Assembly (NCBI GenBank): GCA_016618085.1
Contig: JABLTG010000006.1
Span: 62,001-126,000 of the forward strand
Reading direction: 5' to 3'
DNA length: 64,000 nt
Source of the DNA: Neovahlkampfia damariscottae
Lineage: Eukaryota; Heterolobosea; Selenaionea; Neovahlkampfiida; Neovahlkampfiidae
A model generated the notes under the pieces. It searched no databases and was not told the origin of the DNA. It was given only the letters and a program-made list of their open reading frames with translations. Position numbers and translations under genes: made by a program. Each line of letters starts with the position of its first letter. Positions within the stretch are counted from its first letter, which is position 1. Of this stretch, positions 39,382 through 51,421 are shown piece after piece.

Positions 39382-40013
39382 GTAATTTTTTTGATTGGTT
39401 AAAAAACAGAAGTGAACTCCCAGTTTTTTTTATTTTTGGATGTTCAACCATGCCCAAATTTCCGAGAAATAATTAATATTTGCACAAACGCATTATTTTT
39501 TCGTCCACTTTAAACTTCTATTTTAAAAAAGTTATTTTCAAAACAATTACCTTCACTAATGAAATTAAAAATACATCCTTTCAATCTCTTTACAACAACT
39601 TTATTCTACACTTTTTCATTTTTATTTCAAATTCCAATTGTTAAAACAAACCCAGAATTTATAAATTCTCCGAAACCATGTTTGATTTCCAAAATTTTGA
39701 AAGTTTAATTTATAAACGTTGGTTGATATTGTTTCTTGATTTCCTGAACTGTTCATTTGATTAACGCACAGAGGTTTGTTTTATAATTTTGTTAGTGCTG
39801 GCTGTGATTGACCGGATGAATCTACAGCTGGAATTTTTATGGTCTTTCAGTTCCAAAATTTGGTCGCTGAAAAAGAGCATAGCCCCCCTACTACTATTGT
39901 ATGAAAACATTTATTTCTGGGGTTTATTGCATATATTTTTTGCATAGTTTATTGCATTATTTGCCAGTTTTTCTGGTACAATATTTCTAACAATTTTGTT
40001 CAAATTTTCTTCT
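39382..40013 (-). repeat. inverted-duplicate segment, copy B (uninterrupted)
   Basis: Reverse-complement match to 12333-12437, 13272-13797 and 19441-19475 laid end to end. It includes the last 30 or so codons of the coiled-coil gene (40013 down to about 39903). It lacks both the 834-bp TIR element and the hAT transposon, so it shows the unoccupied state of both insertion sites. It is diverged from copy A, more so in the non-coding part. Confidence 0.8.
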
Positions 40014-40037
40014 TATTTGATTGGTTTGAATTATAAA

Positions 40038-41521
40038 ATGGAAGGTGAACCTGTTCAAAGAAGAGTGACAACAGTAAGTTAATAATGTACTAATAGAAGA
40101 AAGATCAAAAACCATTTAAAAGATGAAAATGAAATTCAAATAGAAAAAAATGATGTTTCTGGTTCAACAAGCTCTTTTGAATCTGATTCTATTCCATTCA
40201 TTCATTATCCTTATACTCTTGATGATCTTCAGGATATTCTCAAACAAGTTAAAGAAAATAATGAAAGAATTAAAATTATATCTTCTTTGGAAGAGGCAAA
40301 ACAAAGCACTAGCGTATTAATCTCTTTGGAAAAATTTTCAACACTTTTACAAGTTAATGAAGGTAAAAAAAGAAAAGAAAATTAATTTTTTACAAGATAA
40401 TAATACAATTAAAGTTGAAACGGGAGCAACTTTAAAACAACTTGTTGAAGAATTAAAAGAACATAAAATGTCATTTTCAAATTTACCTTCAAATGAAAAT
40501 GAAACGATTTATTCAGTTTTAGCATATGGAGTACATGGAACAAGTAAAAAATATGGTATTTTATCAACTATGGTCTTGGAAAGTAAAATTTTTTAATTGT
40601 TAACACAGATTGTTAAAAATAGTTGAATTATTAATTGCAAGTGGTGAAATTTTAAGATTATCAAAAGATGAAAATTATGAAATATATTTAGCATGTTTAT
40701 GTAATTTAGGTTGTTTAGGTATACCAATTACAGTTACAATTCAACTAGAAAAACAATTTAACTTAAATTTAATTCAAAGACCAATTAAATTTGAATATGT
40801 TTTAAAGAATAGTGGACATTTAATTGAAAGAGAAGAATTTATTAAATTTTGTTGGTTTCCACATACAAAAAATTGTATCACTTGGAGAGCCAATAAAACT
40901 AATGAAAAAATAAATTTAAAAAAAAGTGCAATAATAATTTCAATGATTAAAGAAAAGTTAATTTACGAAAATATTTTAAAATTATTTTTATTTATTACAT
41001 TTTATTCACCAAAAATGATACCAGTTATGAATTTTTTATATTATTTTTTGAAATTTAAAAGAGAAAGAACAATGATAGATTCTTCAGAAAATATATTTTT
41101 TGAAAAATTTGAAAATAAAATTGAATTAGAAAATGAATGGTCAATTCCATTAGAAAATGTTGATTTAGCTTTAAAAACAATCAAAGAATTCTTAAAAAAA
41201 GAAGGAATTAAATTATTTTTTCCTATTCAATTAAAATATACAAAAAAGGATGATATTTATTTATCTCCTTCATTTGGAAGAGATTCTTGTAATATTTCAA
41301 TTTCAACTTTTTTGAAAAATCAAAATTATAAAATGATTTATTTTTCAGGTTTTGAAAAGATAATGAAATATTTTAATGGAAGACCTTCATGGAAGAATGC
41401 TACTTTTGAATCAAAAATATTAAATCAATTTCCAAAGTCAAATGAATTTGAATCAATTAGACAAAAATTAGATGCTCAAAAAATATTTTGGAACGAAATT
41501 TATGAAAAAGTTTCAGTCTAA
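40038..41521 (+). CDS. D-arabinono-1,4-lactone/L-gulonolactone oxidase-like FAD enzyme
   Basis: Exons 40038-40072, 40103-40362, 40397-40582 and 40623-41521, with introns of 30, 34 and 40 nt. The FAD-binding half shows TVETGATLKQLVEEL-type sequence (here KVETGATLKQL), AYGVHGTSKKYG and the beta segment VLE-IELLIASGEIL across the last intron. The C-terminal ALO domain ends with GRPSWKNA, where related enzymes have GRPHWAK. The usual GxGHS flavinylation motif is not seen near residue 75 (RIKIISSLEEAKQ), so FAD may not be covalently attached. Likely role: the last step of ascorbate-type synthesis or a related oxidase. The first intron is the least certain. Confidence 0.75.
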
Positions 41522-42199
41522 GTAATTTTATTGATATTCAATTGAACAACTAAATATTTGTTTTTCTACTATCAATATTTTTCTACTATCAAAATTTTAT
41601 TAAGACTCCTATGTAATTAGTCCCGTTATGAGAATAAACCCTGGTTTTCAATTTGAAGCATAGCATTTCAACCAACTAAGTAGCGTTTTTCTTGGTAACG
41701 TGACTTTATTCCAACTGAGTCACGTTACTCCAACTAAGTCGTGTTATTCCAACTGAGTGGAGTTTCAACCAACTAAGTCCTGTTACTCAGAATAGGTCGC
41801 GTTATATAAAAAAAGGCTCTCAGTTTACATTTTTTATGACAAGAGATTTGGCAAGATTCTTAGACAATTGATGTTTTTGCAAGAATAATCGCTGTTTTCA
41901 AGTTGAAGAGTGGTGTTTCAACCAAACAAGTGTTCTTTTTAAACATGTCACTACTCATTACACAATGAGTACATCAATTGGCAATAAGTATCTCACCAAA
42001 CGATATGTTTATCTCATTAAATAAGTTTTTCATGACAAAACAAGTGACTTATTTTGCGAAAAGTCTCCAGTAGCCTATTAAATTTCTGCTCAATTAATTG
42101 TCAACTTAATACTTAAAATATTTTTTTGTGACGCCTAATTTTTTTCAAAATTAAAATTTTATTTCTTCTATTAATTGAACATATTCCTCAAATTTTTTT

Positions 42200-42822
42200 T
42201 TAATTTTTATCATCGAGAATGTCATTTTTTTCTTTTAAATCTTCATTCACCAAATTTTTTAATTTTTCAAAATCTACCAGATGATAAAGTCCAAATGATT
42301 TGATGTATTCCTTTGGTTTCTTTGAAAAACTTTTATAATTTTGTTGATAAAGTACATTATTAACAACAATTAAATTCACTCCATCTTTACCGATAAAAGA
42401 TTCAGATTCACGAAGAAATATTGGAATTGAATAAGTTGTAGATTCATCAGAAATAAAGTATCCAATGGTATCTCCTTGGTGACAATGTTTGATACAAGGC
42501 AACAAATGTTCTTCATTTTTTTCAGTTTGCCCATCTCTTTTACAAAACTTTCCATTAAAAAAATTACAGTCAATCTCAAATTTTTCTTTAATCTTGTAAT
42601 AAAAGTCCAATGAATAATACAAACAATTAAGATGAATTTTTGATTCATTTAATGCTTCCTTAAAATTTTTTTTCTTGACTAATTGAGTAATATAATTTAA
42701 ATAAGCTTCATTTTCATCTTTTGGCTTTGTATATTTTGTATCTATTTCTTCTAGTTTATAATGAAGATCAACAATTTCTTTTAAAATTTTTGATATTTCT
42801 TCATCAAAACTTTTTTCATTTT
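42200..42822 (-). pseudogene. cysteine-rich passenger gene, start frame disrupted
   Basis: A long frame reads from about 42818 to 42200 and includes KSFDEEISKILKEIVDLHYK, CNFFNGKFCKRDG, LLPCIKHCHQGD and YFISDESTTYSIPIF. It has no in-frame ATG; the ATG at 42822, right at the shared promoter, is in another frame after a run of six A. This looks like a one-base slip in a homopolymer, from decay or an assembly error. No family recognised; the Cys/His cluster suggests metal binding. Confidence 0.5.
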
Positions 42823-42837
42823 AACCAATCAAATAGC
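42823..42837. promoter_or_regulatory. 15-bp divergent promoter with CCAAT box
   Basis: AACCAATCAAATAGC separates two divergent ATGs (42822 and 42838). It is the shortest of the CCAAT-containing divergent promoters here. Confidence 0.5.
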
Positions 42838-43533
42838 ATGCTTTTTTCTCAACTTGAATCAATAACTTTCACCATCAAAAAATATTCTTTTGGAAAAATA
42901 TCAACAGAAATTTTAAAATTTACTCAAAAAAATGTTGAAATGAAATTTAAAGATGGAAAGTTCAATTTTTAGATAATAGTTGGAAAGGAAGAGAGATTGT
43001 AGAAAATGAAAAAATTATTCTTTATCTCTTGAGCACCATCAACCAAAAATACTTTAGAATCAAATTAATATGTCAAAATGGAAACAATTTTATGCAAGAT
43101 TTTATTTCTGGAGAAATCAGAGTTTATGAAGATGGAGACTTTTGGATTGAAGCATTGATATTTCCTCAGTCATTCATCAAAAGTACAAAAAAATTTCAGT
43201 TTGAAAACATTGACAAAGAATTAGAAAAATATTTTCCAAGTTCAAACGAAACCAAAAATTTTTGGTCAGGAGAAAAAGAAAACAAAGAACAAAAAAACAA
43301 CCATGTATTGAACTGGAAAATTGACGATGTATTGAATTGGACAATTGACGATGTATATAAGAGACTGGTTGAAGATCTAAAAATTGATGAGAATGAAGCA
43401 AAAAATCTTAAAAGAACAATTCATCAATGGAAATGTTTTAGTTGACCTCAAAGAAGACGACTTAAAAGAAATGAATTTAAAAGTAGGAACTAGGAAGCAA
43501 TTAGTGCAACAAATAAAAAATATTTCAAATTAG
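42838..43533 (+). pseudogene. SAM-domain passenger gene, frame interrupted
   Basis: Starts MLFSQLESITFTIKKYSFG; continues in a second frame from about 42972 (NSWKGREIVENEKIILYLLS) and in a third from about 43402 to the stop at 43533. The end is a sterile-alpha-motif domain: NWTIDDVYKRLVEDLKID, then INGNVLVDLKEDDLKEMNL and GTRKQLVQQI. The two frame changes fall in T and A runs. A 24-bp tandem duplication (NWKIDDVL / NWTIDDVY) precedes the SAM domain. A decayed cargo gene is most likely; sequence error in homopolymers is the alternative. Confidence 0.55.
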
Positions 43534-44253
43534 TTATTCTTTGTTCTATAAAATTATTGTAAATCCTTTGAAGCATCATGTTCAACTGAAAACCAAAATT
43601 GGTCGTAAATTTAAAGAAGGACGGTGAATAAAATTTTATTTCTTCAAAACTGGAGTTTTTAATAATAACACCACTCATCAACTTGGAGAATATCACTGTG
43701 TTTGATACTAAGACTTTGTGGGCAATGAGAGTCTTATTTGCTGGTGACACACTCATTGCTTAAAAGACAAACTTGTTGTTTGGTGATACACTTGTTGCTA
43801 ATTGATGTACTCATTGTGTAATGAGTAGTGACATGTTTAAAAAGAACACTTGTTTGGTTGAAACACCACTCTTCAACTTGAAAACAGCGATTATTCTTGC
43901 AAAAACATCAATTGTCTAAGAATCTTGCCAAATCTCTTGTCATAAAAAATGTAAACTGAGAGCCTTTTTTTATATAACGCGACCTATTCTGAGTAACAGG
44001 ACTTAGTTGGTTGAAACTCCACTCAGTTGGAATAACACGACTTAGTTGGAGTAACGTGACTCAGTTGGAATAAAGTCACGTTACCAAGAAAAACGCTACT
44101 TAGTTGGTTGAAATGCTATGCTTCAAATTGAAAACCAGGGTTTATTCTTATAACGTGACTAATTACGTAGGAGTCTTATTGATGCCAAAAAAGAAAATAG
44201 AATTTTACCAAAAAAAAATTAATATTTTATTCTTTTTTTTATGAAACCAAATT

Positions 44254-47200
44254 TTAATATGGAACTGTTACAAATCTTGGTGCAACCATCATTGACATTA
44301 ATTCTTGAATAACTAATTTAAATGCATAAGGAATATAAATTTGTGAGATTTGAGTTTTATTACCACATGCTTTACATTCAAAAACATTTTTTTTCAAATT
44401 TGCGATAGCAATTAAACCACAAAGATCACAAACATGTACTCTATATTCATCTGAAACATGGAATAAACGTTCTTTTAACCAATTTGCAGAACCATGAGAA
44501 ATCATACAATTGTGTACGACAGCTGAATTTGCCATAAAATTGTGGTTCTTGTCAACAGAAAGATCATAAACATGTTTTTTTCCACAACTTTGCTTGTTTG
44601 CAAGTGGAACAGCAATAAAATCATTTGAGTTCATGAAAATAAGAGAATTCCAAACTTCTTTTTTACTTTTTGTCCCTTTTTGGTTATCTTTCCAGATGAA
44701 AGGAAGATTGTGTAATTTTGATAATCCTTTTTCCCTTGTTTTGAAGATATAGGATCTGTCAGTTGGCATTACTTTCCAATAATATGGATGATCAACAAAT
44801 TTAGTTTTGACTTTTTCATAACTATTTTCTTGAGAATATCCACCTAAATCATAACAAGAAATAATTTCAGAGTAAATTCCTTGTTTAACTTCAATGAAAT
44901 GATATTTCATATTAACAAAGGACATTACTTCTCTAAATCTTCTTTTTTTATGAGAACAATAAGAAAAAGTCATTTCTTTTTCAAATTTTGAAAGATCTTT
45001 TACTGATAAGCCAATAATCATTTCAATCATCACTTCACCGTGATCAATTTTAAAATCTTTTTTTATATCATCTTCAGTCATACTTAAAATAAATTTTTCT
45101 TGATCTTTTTCTTCATAATTTTCAAATATCTTGACAGGTGTATTTTTTTCATTTTGAGATTTAACATAAATTCTGTACTGTCTCCAAGGTTTTTCAAATC
45201 CAAGTTTTTCAAATAATGAACTTAAGGAATTCATAAAACTGATAAGATCATCTTTGTGATTAAATTCCATGGATCTTGATGCATGAACAGAAGAAATCTT
45301 TTGGTTAACAACATGTGGTACATGACCATCTCCTCCTAAAAAGCCACAAAGAAATTCATAAATGATATATTTTGGAGCATTCAATAACCAAATAGGAAAA
45401 AGATTATTTTTAGTTTTTTGACCGACTGTGCATCCTAAAGCATTTAAAACATATGGCAATGGTGATGGAAGATTGACAACATATGTGTGAGATGCTGAAT
45501 CAGATTTTTCAACATATGTGCATGTTTCTAGTTGATGAATCTTATCAAATCCAAGTGTATTTAAGTCTTTTCTGACTTCTTCAATATCTCTTTCTTCTCC
45601 TACACAAAGATAACCTCTAAGTCCATTACCATTCTTAGATAAACTTCCATCAGTAATGACAGAACCCAATAATCGAGCTAAAGCTTTACATTTTTCGAAG
45701 TCTTTTTCAGTAATAGGTAATTCAGAAGGAAATTTTTTCATCTTAAAAGCAAATTGGTCTTCGAGCATTGTTGATGTTAAAATTTCCTTTCCATCATTTT
45801 CATAAATTTTAGGATCTCTTATAATAGGAAAATCACCTTTAACAATTAAATCGGTCAAATTTATATCTTTGGCTTCTTTCCACATTGTTAAATTTTGTTT
45901 TTTTTCATAAACAAGTATTTTATGGTTGTCAGTGCAAATAAATTTTGTTCCATCTAATAAAATCATCTCTACACATTCTTTTGATCCCTTATCAATGACA
46001 TCAGTAACTTTTTGAATTTCATTTTTTGTTCCGATATCTATTGTTTTGCATGTTTGAATAAGATTACCAATTTTAATATCTTCAATAGGTCTTGCTGTTC
46101 CATCTCCAAGAGAAATGAGAGTTCCTTCAGAAATGCAATCTCTTTCCATTTCACCAAAACGTAATCCACCATCTCTTGCTCTACCTTCAACAGGTTGTCT
46201 TGTTAAAATTTGAAGTGGACCACGTGAACGAGAATGAATTTTATCTTCAACCATATGTTTTAATCTTTGATAATATGTTGGTCCAATGAATATTTGAGCC
46301 TCTAATTTTTTACCAGTATGACCATTATACATAACTTCATTTCCTCTTAATTGATATCCTAATTCATGTAATTTTGATGAAAAATCTTTAACATGAGCAT
46401 CTGTAAATGGAGTTGCATCACCTTCAGTTCCTGCTAAAGAACTAACTTTACCCAATAAACATTCAATCAATTGACCAATAGTCATACGAGATGGAATAGC
46501 ATGTGGATTTACAATTATATCAGGTACAATACCCTCTTGTGTATAAGGTAAATCTTCTTGTCTATATGTCATACCACAAGTACCTTTTTGACCATGTCTA
46601 GATGAAAATTTATCACCAATTTGTGGAATTCTTTGAATTCTAACTTTAATTTTAACAAATTTAAAACCATCTGAATTTGTTGTCAACATAACTTGATCAA
46701 CAATACCTTGTTCATTTGAACGTAAAGGTGTTGAACAATCTTTTTTTGTATATTTTAAAAGTTTTGAATTTTTTTCAGTTGATGTATTTTGCATTGGTGT
46801 AGTTTTACCAATAATAACATCATTTCCATTTACAGTCATTCCAGGTTGAATTAAACCATCATCATCTAATAAATCATAAGAACCTGCTCTTAATGATTGA
46901 CAATTATCTCTTGTTGGTCTTTCAAATTCTTCAATTGATTTTCCAATTTTTTTTTCTTCATCTCTATATGATCTATAAAATGTTGATCTAAATAAACCTC
47001 TATCAATTGCAGATTGATTCATAATAACAGAATCTTCTTGATTATAACCAGAATAACAACCAATTGCAACTACAGCATTTATACCTGCAGGTAAATCTCT
47101 AAAATGTAAAAATTTCATAGCTCTTGTTGTAACTAATGGTTTTTGTGGATAATATAAAACATGACCAAGTGTATCCATTCTAACTTGATAATTTGTAATA

Positions 47201-49480
47201 TAAATACCCATTGCTTGTTTACCCATGGCAGATTGATATGTATTACGTGGTGATTGATTATGATCTGGAAATGGAATAATTGAACCAGAAATACCTAAAA
47301 TCATTGAAGGATGAATTTCTGCATGTGTAAATAATGTTCCATCTTTTGCTTCTCTTGCATATTTTAAATCTCTAAAATCCATTTGAATCATAATTGTTTC
47401 TTCTTCTTCACAATCAATATATTCAACTAATCCTTCTTCTGTTAAATTTGACCATCCAAATTCACTTCTATCTTTTTTTTGTAATTTTTCAACATGTTTC
47501 TTTTTTAAATTTAAATAATTATTTTCAACAATGAATAATGGTCTACAACATCTTCCTGCATCAGTCCAAATTCTAATTTCTCTTTCTCTTATATCTCTAA
47601 CAATACTAACTTCAATATCAATATCAGCTTTTCTTCTAAAATGACGTAAAATTGGAATTAAATCATTTGGTTGTCTATGAATACCAACCCATGCTCCATT
47701 TACAAATATTTTTGTTGATGATGCAATTGCTATTGGTGCAACTTCATTTAAACTTTCCATTGAAAATTCATTTAAAAGTTGTAAAACTGGATCACTATTT
47801 GTACCAACAGAAATATAAGACATTAAACTCAAATTTTTAACTAATCCACAAGCTTGTCCTTCTGGTGTTTCTGCAGGACAAACCATACCCCATTGTGTAT
47901 TATGTAATTGTCTAGGTTTAGCTTGTTTTCCACTTCTTTCAATTGGTGTATTTAAACGACGTAAATGTGAAAGTGTTGATGAAAATGTTAATCTTTGTAA
48001 AACTTGTGCAACACCAGCTTTTACATTTGCTTGACCTGCTTTACCACCCCAATTTCCTGTTGCTAAAGCATATGCTAAACCTTTTGTTAAAATTGCTTCT
48101 TTAACAACTTCTTTAACAGTAAAACCTCTTCCTTCTGTAACATAACGTTTTAATTGATTTTCAACTTCTTTTGTTAATTTTTTAAATAAAGATAAAAATA
48201 AAGAGCTTAATAAAGGTCCAGCTAAATCTAATCTCTTATTACCAAAATGATCTCTATCATCTAAAGGTCTTCTATTTAATGCACCTAATAATAATCTATG
48301 TACCATATATCCAACAAAATATCCTTTACTATCTATACTCAATTCAGTTGTACCAACATGTGGTAACATTTCTTTTTGTAAAATATCTTTTGCAAAACCA
48401 ATACGTTTTTCTCTCATTGTACCAACAGTTTTACCTCTTTTTCCAATATAATCTAATGCAACTTCTTCACTTTGAATAACTCTTGCTTCTTCTAAAGAAG
48501 GTCTTAAAAGTTCCATTAATTCTTGATCTTCAAAATCATAAATAATATGTTCAAGAATATCTTTATCTGCAACACAACCTAATGCTCTAAAAAGTATAAC
48601 AATTGGTATATCTTGATTAATATATGGCATTGTTGCTTGAATTACTCCTGTATTTGATTTTGATTGTTGTGATTGCATTTTTACATAAAATCCACTTGGT
48701 GAACGATTTCCTAATTCTAAAGTTGAACGAATTTCTGCACTAAATGAAAATTTTGAAGGTTGTGGTTTTTTAAAAACATGAACATGATTATTTGCCATTC
48801 TTTCTTGAGCAATAAGTACTTTTTCACTTCCATTTATAATAAAATAACCACCTTGATCAAATGGACATTCTCCAACTTGAACTAATTCAGAATCTGTACT
48901 ATCACTTAAAACACAATAATGTGAACGAAGCATAATTGGTATTCTTCCAAAATATAATTTAGATTCAGTTTGAACACTTTCTTCTTTATTATTTTCATCA
49001 TATTTTTTAGTTGTAACATCAATGAATAAAGAAGAAGAATAGGTTAAATTTCTAAGTCTAGCTTCATTTGGTACAATTTGACTTGAAGTACCATCTCCTT
49101 CTGTAAATTGTGGTTTACTTAAATAAATTTGTTCAAATTTAATTTTATATTTTGTCTTTTTTTTTTTAAATTATTTTTTTTTTTTTTTACTTTATCCTCC
49201 ACTAGTTCTTGACCCGGTTTATGAGTCATTTCTTTTTTCAATTCAATTTCAGGAGTTTCTTCAACTAATTCTTGCATTGTTGTTTTGATAAAAACATCAA
49301 AAGAATCAAGTTGTTGTCTAACGAGACCTTTTTCTTCAAAATAAGTTCCTAAAAAAAAAAAATGTGAATAACGGAAATTTTTTACCAATGACTTCCCAAA
49401 CGTCTTCTTGATTAGTTATTTCTTGGTCAAAATCTTTATTTTTTAGAATTTTAAGATGTTTTACCGTCTTCGATATCCAT
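44254..49480 (-). CDS. RPB2: RNA polymerase II second-largest subunit RPB2 (with intein)
   Basis: Exons 49480-49465, 49433-49386, 49348-49191 and 49155-44254, with introns of 31, 37 and 35 nt. Conserved RPB2 features are clear: [88 protein letters not shown], the GEMERD/CMISHG junction and the C-terminal zinc site (CDLCG ... CKACG). A 543-residue intein sits at GEMERD/C. After removal the protein is close to the usual 1,170-1,220 residues. It is divergent to the uS9m gene over a 137-bp promoter. Confidence 0.96.
44509..46137 (-). other. intein with LAGLIDADG homing endonuclease in RPB2
   Basis: 543 codons, starting at Cys ([20 protein letters not shown], splicing block A), with block B-like CTDNHKILV and ending [20 protein letters not shown] then N, followed by extein Cys. 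The middle holds two LAGLIDADG-type helices, [15 protein letters not shown] and [12 protein letters not shown], each keeping its catalytic Asp. All splice residues (first Cys, penultimate His, final Asn, +1 Cys) are present, so splicing and homing activity both look possible. Confidence 0.93.
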
Positions 49481-49617
49481 CACTATCGAGGTTCAACAAG
49501 TTTTTTCAGAAACTGGTCTTGAAAATAAAAACCAATCAAATTGCTCTTTTATTTTTGACCAATCATTTTTTTTTTTTACACTTCACATTTTCAACAAAAA
49601 AAAACTGAAAAAAAAAA
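49481..49617. promoter_or_regulatory. divergent promoter with two CCAAT boxes
   Basis: CCAATCA words at 49532 and 49559 lie between the RPB2 and uS9m starts. Confidence 0.55.
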
Positions 49618-51339
49618 ATGTTGAGAATTCTACAGAATGTGAAAGTCATAAAAACTTCCACAGGAACAAAAAGATTTTTCAGACCTTCGATCAAAATACT
49701 AAATGATTTTGAAGAAAAAAAAAAAGTAGTCAGAGAATTAGAGGAAGAAGAAGAAGAGGAAGATGAAGATGAAGATGACGATGAAGAAGATGATGAAGAA
49801 GGAGTAGGATATTATGGTGAAGATGCTGAAATAAATGAAAAAGAAATGAAAGAAAATTTCAAAAAAACACTTTTTGGCATACCAAAGAAAGACTTTGACG
49901 ATGGAACACTTTTACGTGAACTTCTAAGAACAGGTGGTACTCTTAAAGATGAAATTGCAACAGCAGTTGATGAAGAACAAAATTTTGATGAAAATGAAAG
50001 CATAAAAAAAATTGAAAGAGTTTTAAGAAATCATTTTAAAGATGAAAAACCAATTCAATTTGCAAATAATGAAATGTTAAAAAAAATTAAAAAAAAAGAA
50101 AATGAATTTGAAAACGATAAATTAAAAAAACAAACCTTTTTTTTTAATAAAAATGAAGCACAATTTGAAGTTGAAGAACCATATGAAAATGTTATTGATC
50201 AATCTGAATTTTCAGTTGATGAAATAAAAGAAGGATATGAATCATTGAAAAATCAACAAGAAAATGAATTTGAACAAAGTCATATTGATGGTTTAAATCC
50301 AAATAAATTAAGAGATGCAGGTGAATTTGGAGAAAAACATTTTATTGAAAAATTTTTACATCCAATTGAATCAATCAATAAAACATTAGATACAAAAGAT
50401 GATTTTAATAATTTTTGGGATGAAGAATCAACAAAAAAGTTATGGAAATTTTTAGGTGGAAAAAATTTTCGTTCAAAAGAAGAATTTTTACATCAAATTA
50501 GATTTACAACTAATGAAGAAGGAGCTATTTCAAAATTTGAAAAAGAATTTCCAAATTTAGGAAAAGATCAAATTAAATATATTTTTGATAGGTTAATTAA
50601 AACATTACAAAAAAATGAATCAAGATTTGTAAATTCAAATGAATTAGCAATTCAAAAAATTACAGAAAATATAACAGAAACAGCAAAACCAATTTATTTA
50701 AAATGGGTTGATAGACATTCAACAATTGATGAAAAATTTTATGGAATTGAAAAAGCTATGCTCAAAATTTATAAATCAAAATTAAAAAAAAAAGAAATTA
50801 GAGAAACTGTCGCAAATTTAAAAAAATATAATAGAAAAGATTATGATAATGATGATGATTTCTTATATGATTTTTTATCACCTTTACATAAAACTGATAG
50901 TTCAATGACAAAAGAACCACCAAAATTAAAAGAATATGAACCAAAAATTTTTGGTGGTATTTCAGAAGGTTATGGTAGAAGAAAAACAAGTCATGCAAGA
51001 GTTTGGGTAACACCAGGTACAGGATTATTTAAAGTTAATGATAAACCATATAATCAATATTTTGATGATAGATTTCAACTTTCAATGTTAGCTGAACCTT
51101 TTAATTTACTTGGTACTTTTAATCAGTTTGATGTAAAAGCAACTGTAAGAGGAGGTGGTTTTTCATCACAATGTGAAGCTGTTAGAGGTGGTATTTGTAG
51201 AGCTATTGCTGCTTTTATACCAAAAATGGGAAATGTTTATGCAAGACATAAATTAATGACTTTTGATAGAAGAAACGTTGAAAGAAAAAAACCAGGTCGT
51301 AAAAAAGCTAGAAAAAGATTTCAATGGGTTAAAAGATAA
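49618..51339 (+). CDS. mitochondrial small-subunit ribosomal protein uS9m
   Basis: 573 residues, one exon. The last 135 residues are the uS9 domain: GRRKTSHARVWVTPGTGLFK, FQLSMLAEPFNLLGTFNQFD, VRGGGFSSQCEAVRGGICRA and a basic end KKARKRFQWVKR that reaches the decoding site. The N terminus (MLRILQNVKVIKTSTGTKRF) looks like a mitochondrial presequence; an acidic run and a long helical region of some 380 residues lie between. Eukaryotic mitochondrial S9 often has such an extension, though this one is long. Confidence 0.9.
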   Translation: MLRILQNVKVIKTSTGTKRFFRPSIKILNDFEEKKKVVRELEEEEEEEDEDEDDDEEDDEEGVGYYGEDAEINEKEMKENFKKTLFGIPKKDFDDGTLLRELLRTGGTLKDEIATAVDEEQNFDENESIKKIERVLRNHFKDEKPIQFANNEMLKKIKKKENEFENDKLKKQTFFFNKNEAQFEVEEPYENVIDQSEFSVDEIKEGYESLKNQQENEFEQSHIDGLNPNKLRDAGEFGEKHFIEKFLHPIESINKTLDTKDDFNNFWDEESTKKLWKFLGGKNFRSKEEFLHQIRFTTNEEGAISKFEKEFPNLGKDQIKYIFDRLIKTLQKNESRFVNSNELAIQKITENITETAKPIYLKWVDRHSTIDEKFYGIEKAMLKIYKSKLKKKEIRETVANLKKYNRKDYDNDDDFLYDFLSPLHKTDSSMTKEPPKLKEYEPKIFGGISEGYGRRKTSHARVWVTPGTGLFKVNDKPYNQYFDDRFQLSMLAEPFNLLGTFNQFDVKATVRGGGFSSQCEAVRGGICRAIAAFIPKMGNVYARHKLMTFDRRNVERKKPGRKKARKRFQWVKR

Positions 51340-51421
51340 ATTTTTATTTTTCTTCTTCTTTTCTATTTAATCTAACCCAAATTGTCAAACACAAAGCACA
51401 CAAATGACTTCAATTATTGTC

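Larger units (their letters stand above)
41602..44177. mobile_element. 2.6-kb element with about 400-bp terminal inverted repeats
   Basis: Left end AAGACTCCTATGTAATTAG and right end (inverted) AAGACTCCTACGTAATTAG begin inverted repeats running to about 42000 and from about 43775, nearly identical over most of their length. Both sides are flanked by ATT (41599-41601, 44178-44180), a possible 3-bp target duplication. The repeats contain many CCAACTGAGT / CCAACTAAGT words. No transposase is seen; two divergent passenger genes lie inside. A diverged solo end of the family is in the hAT element at 15.2 kb. Confidence 0.8.
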
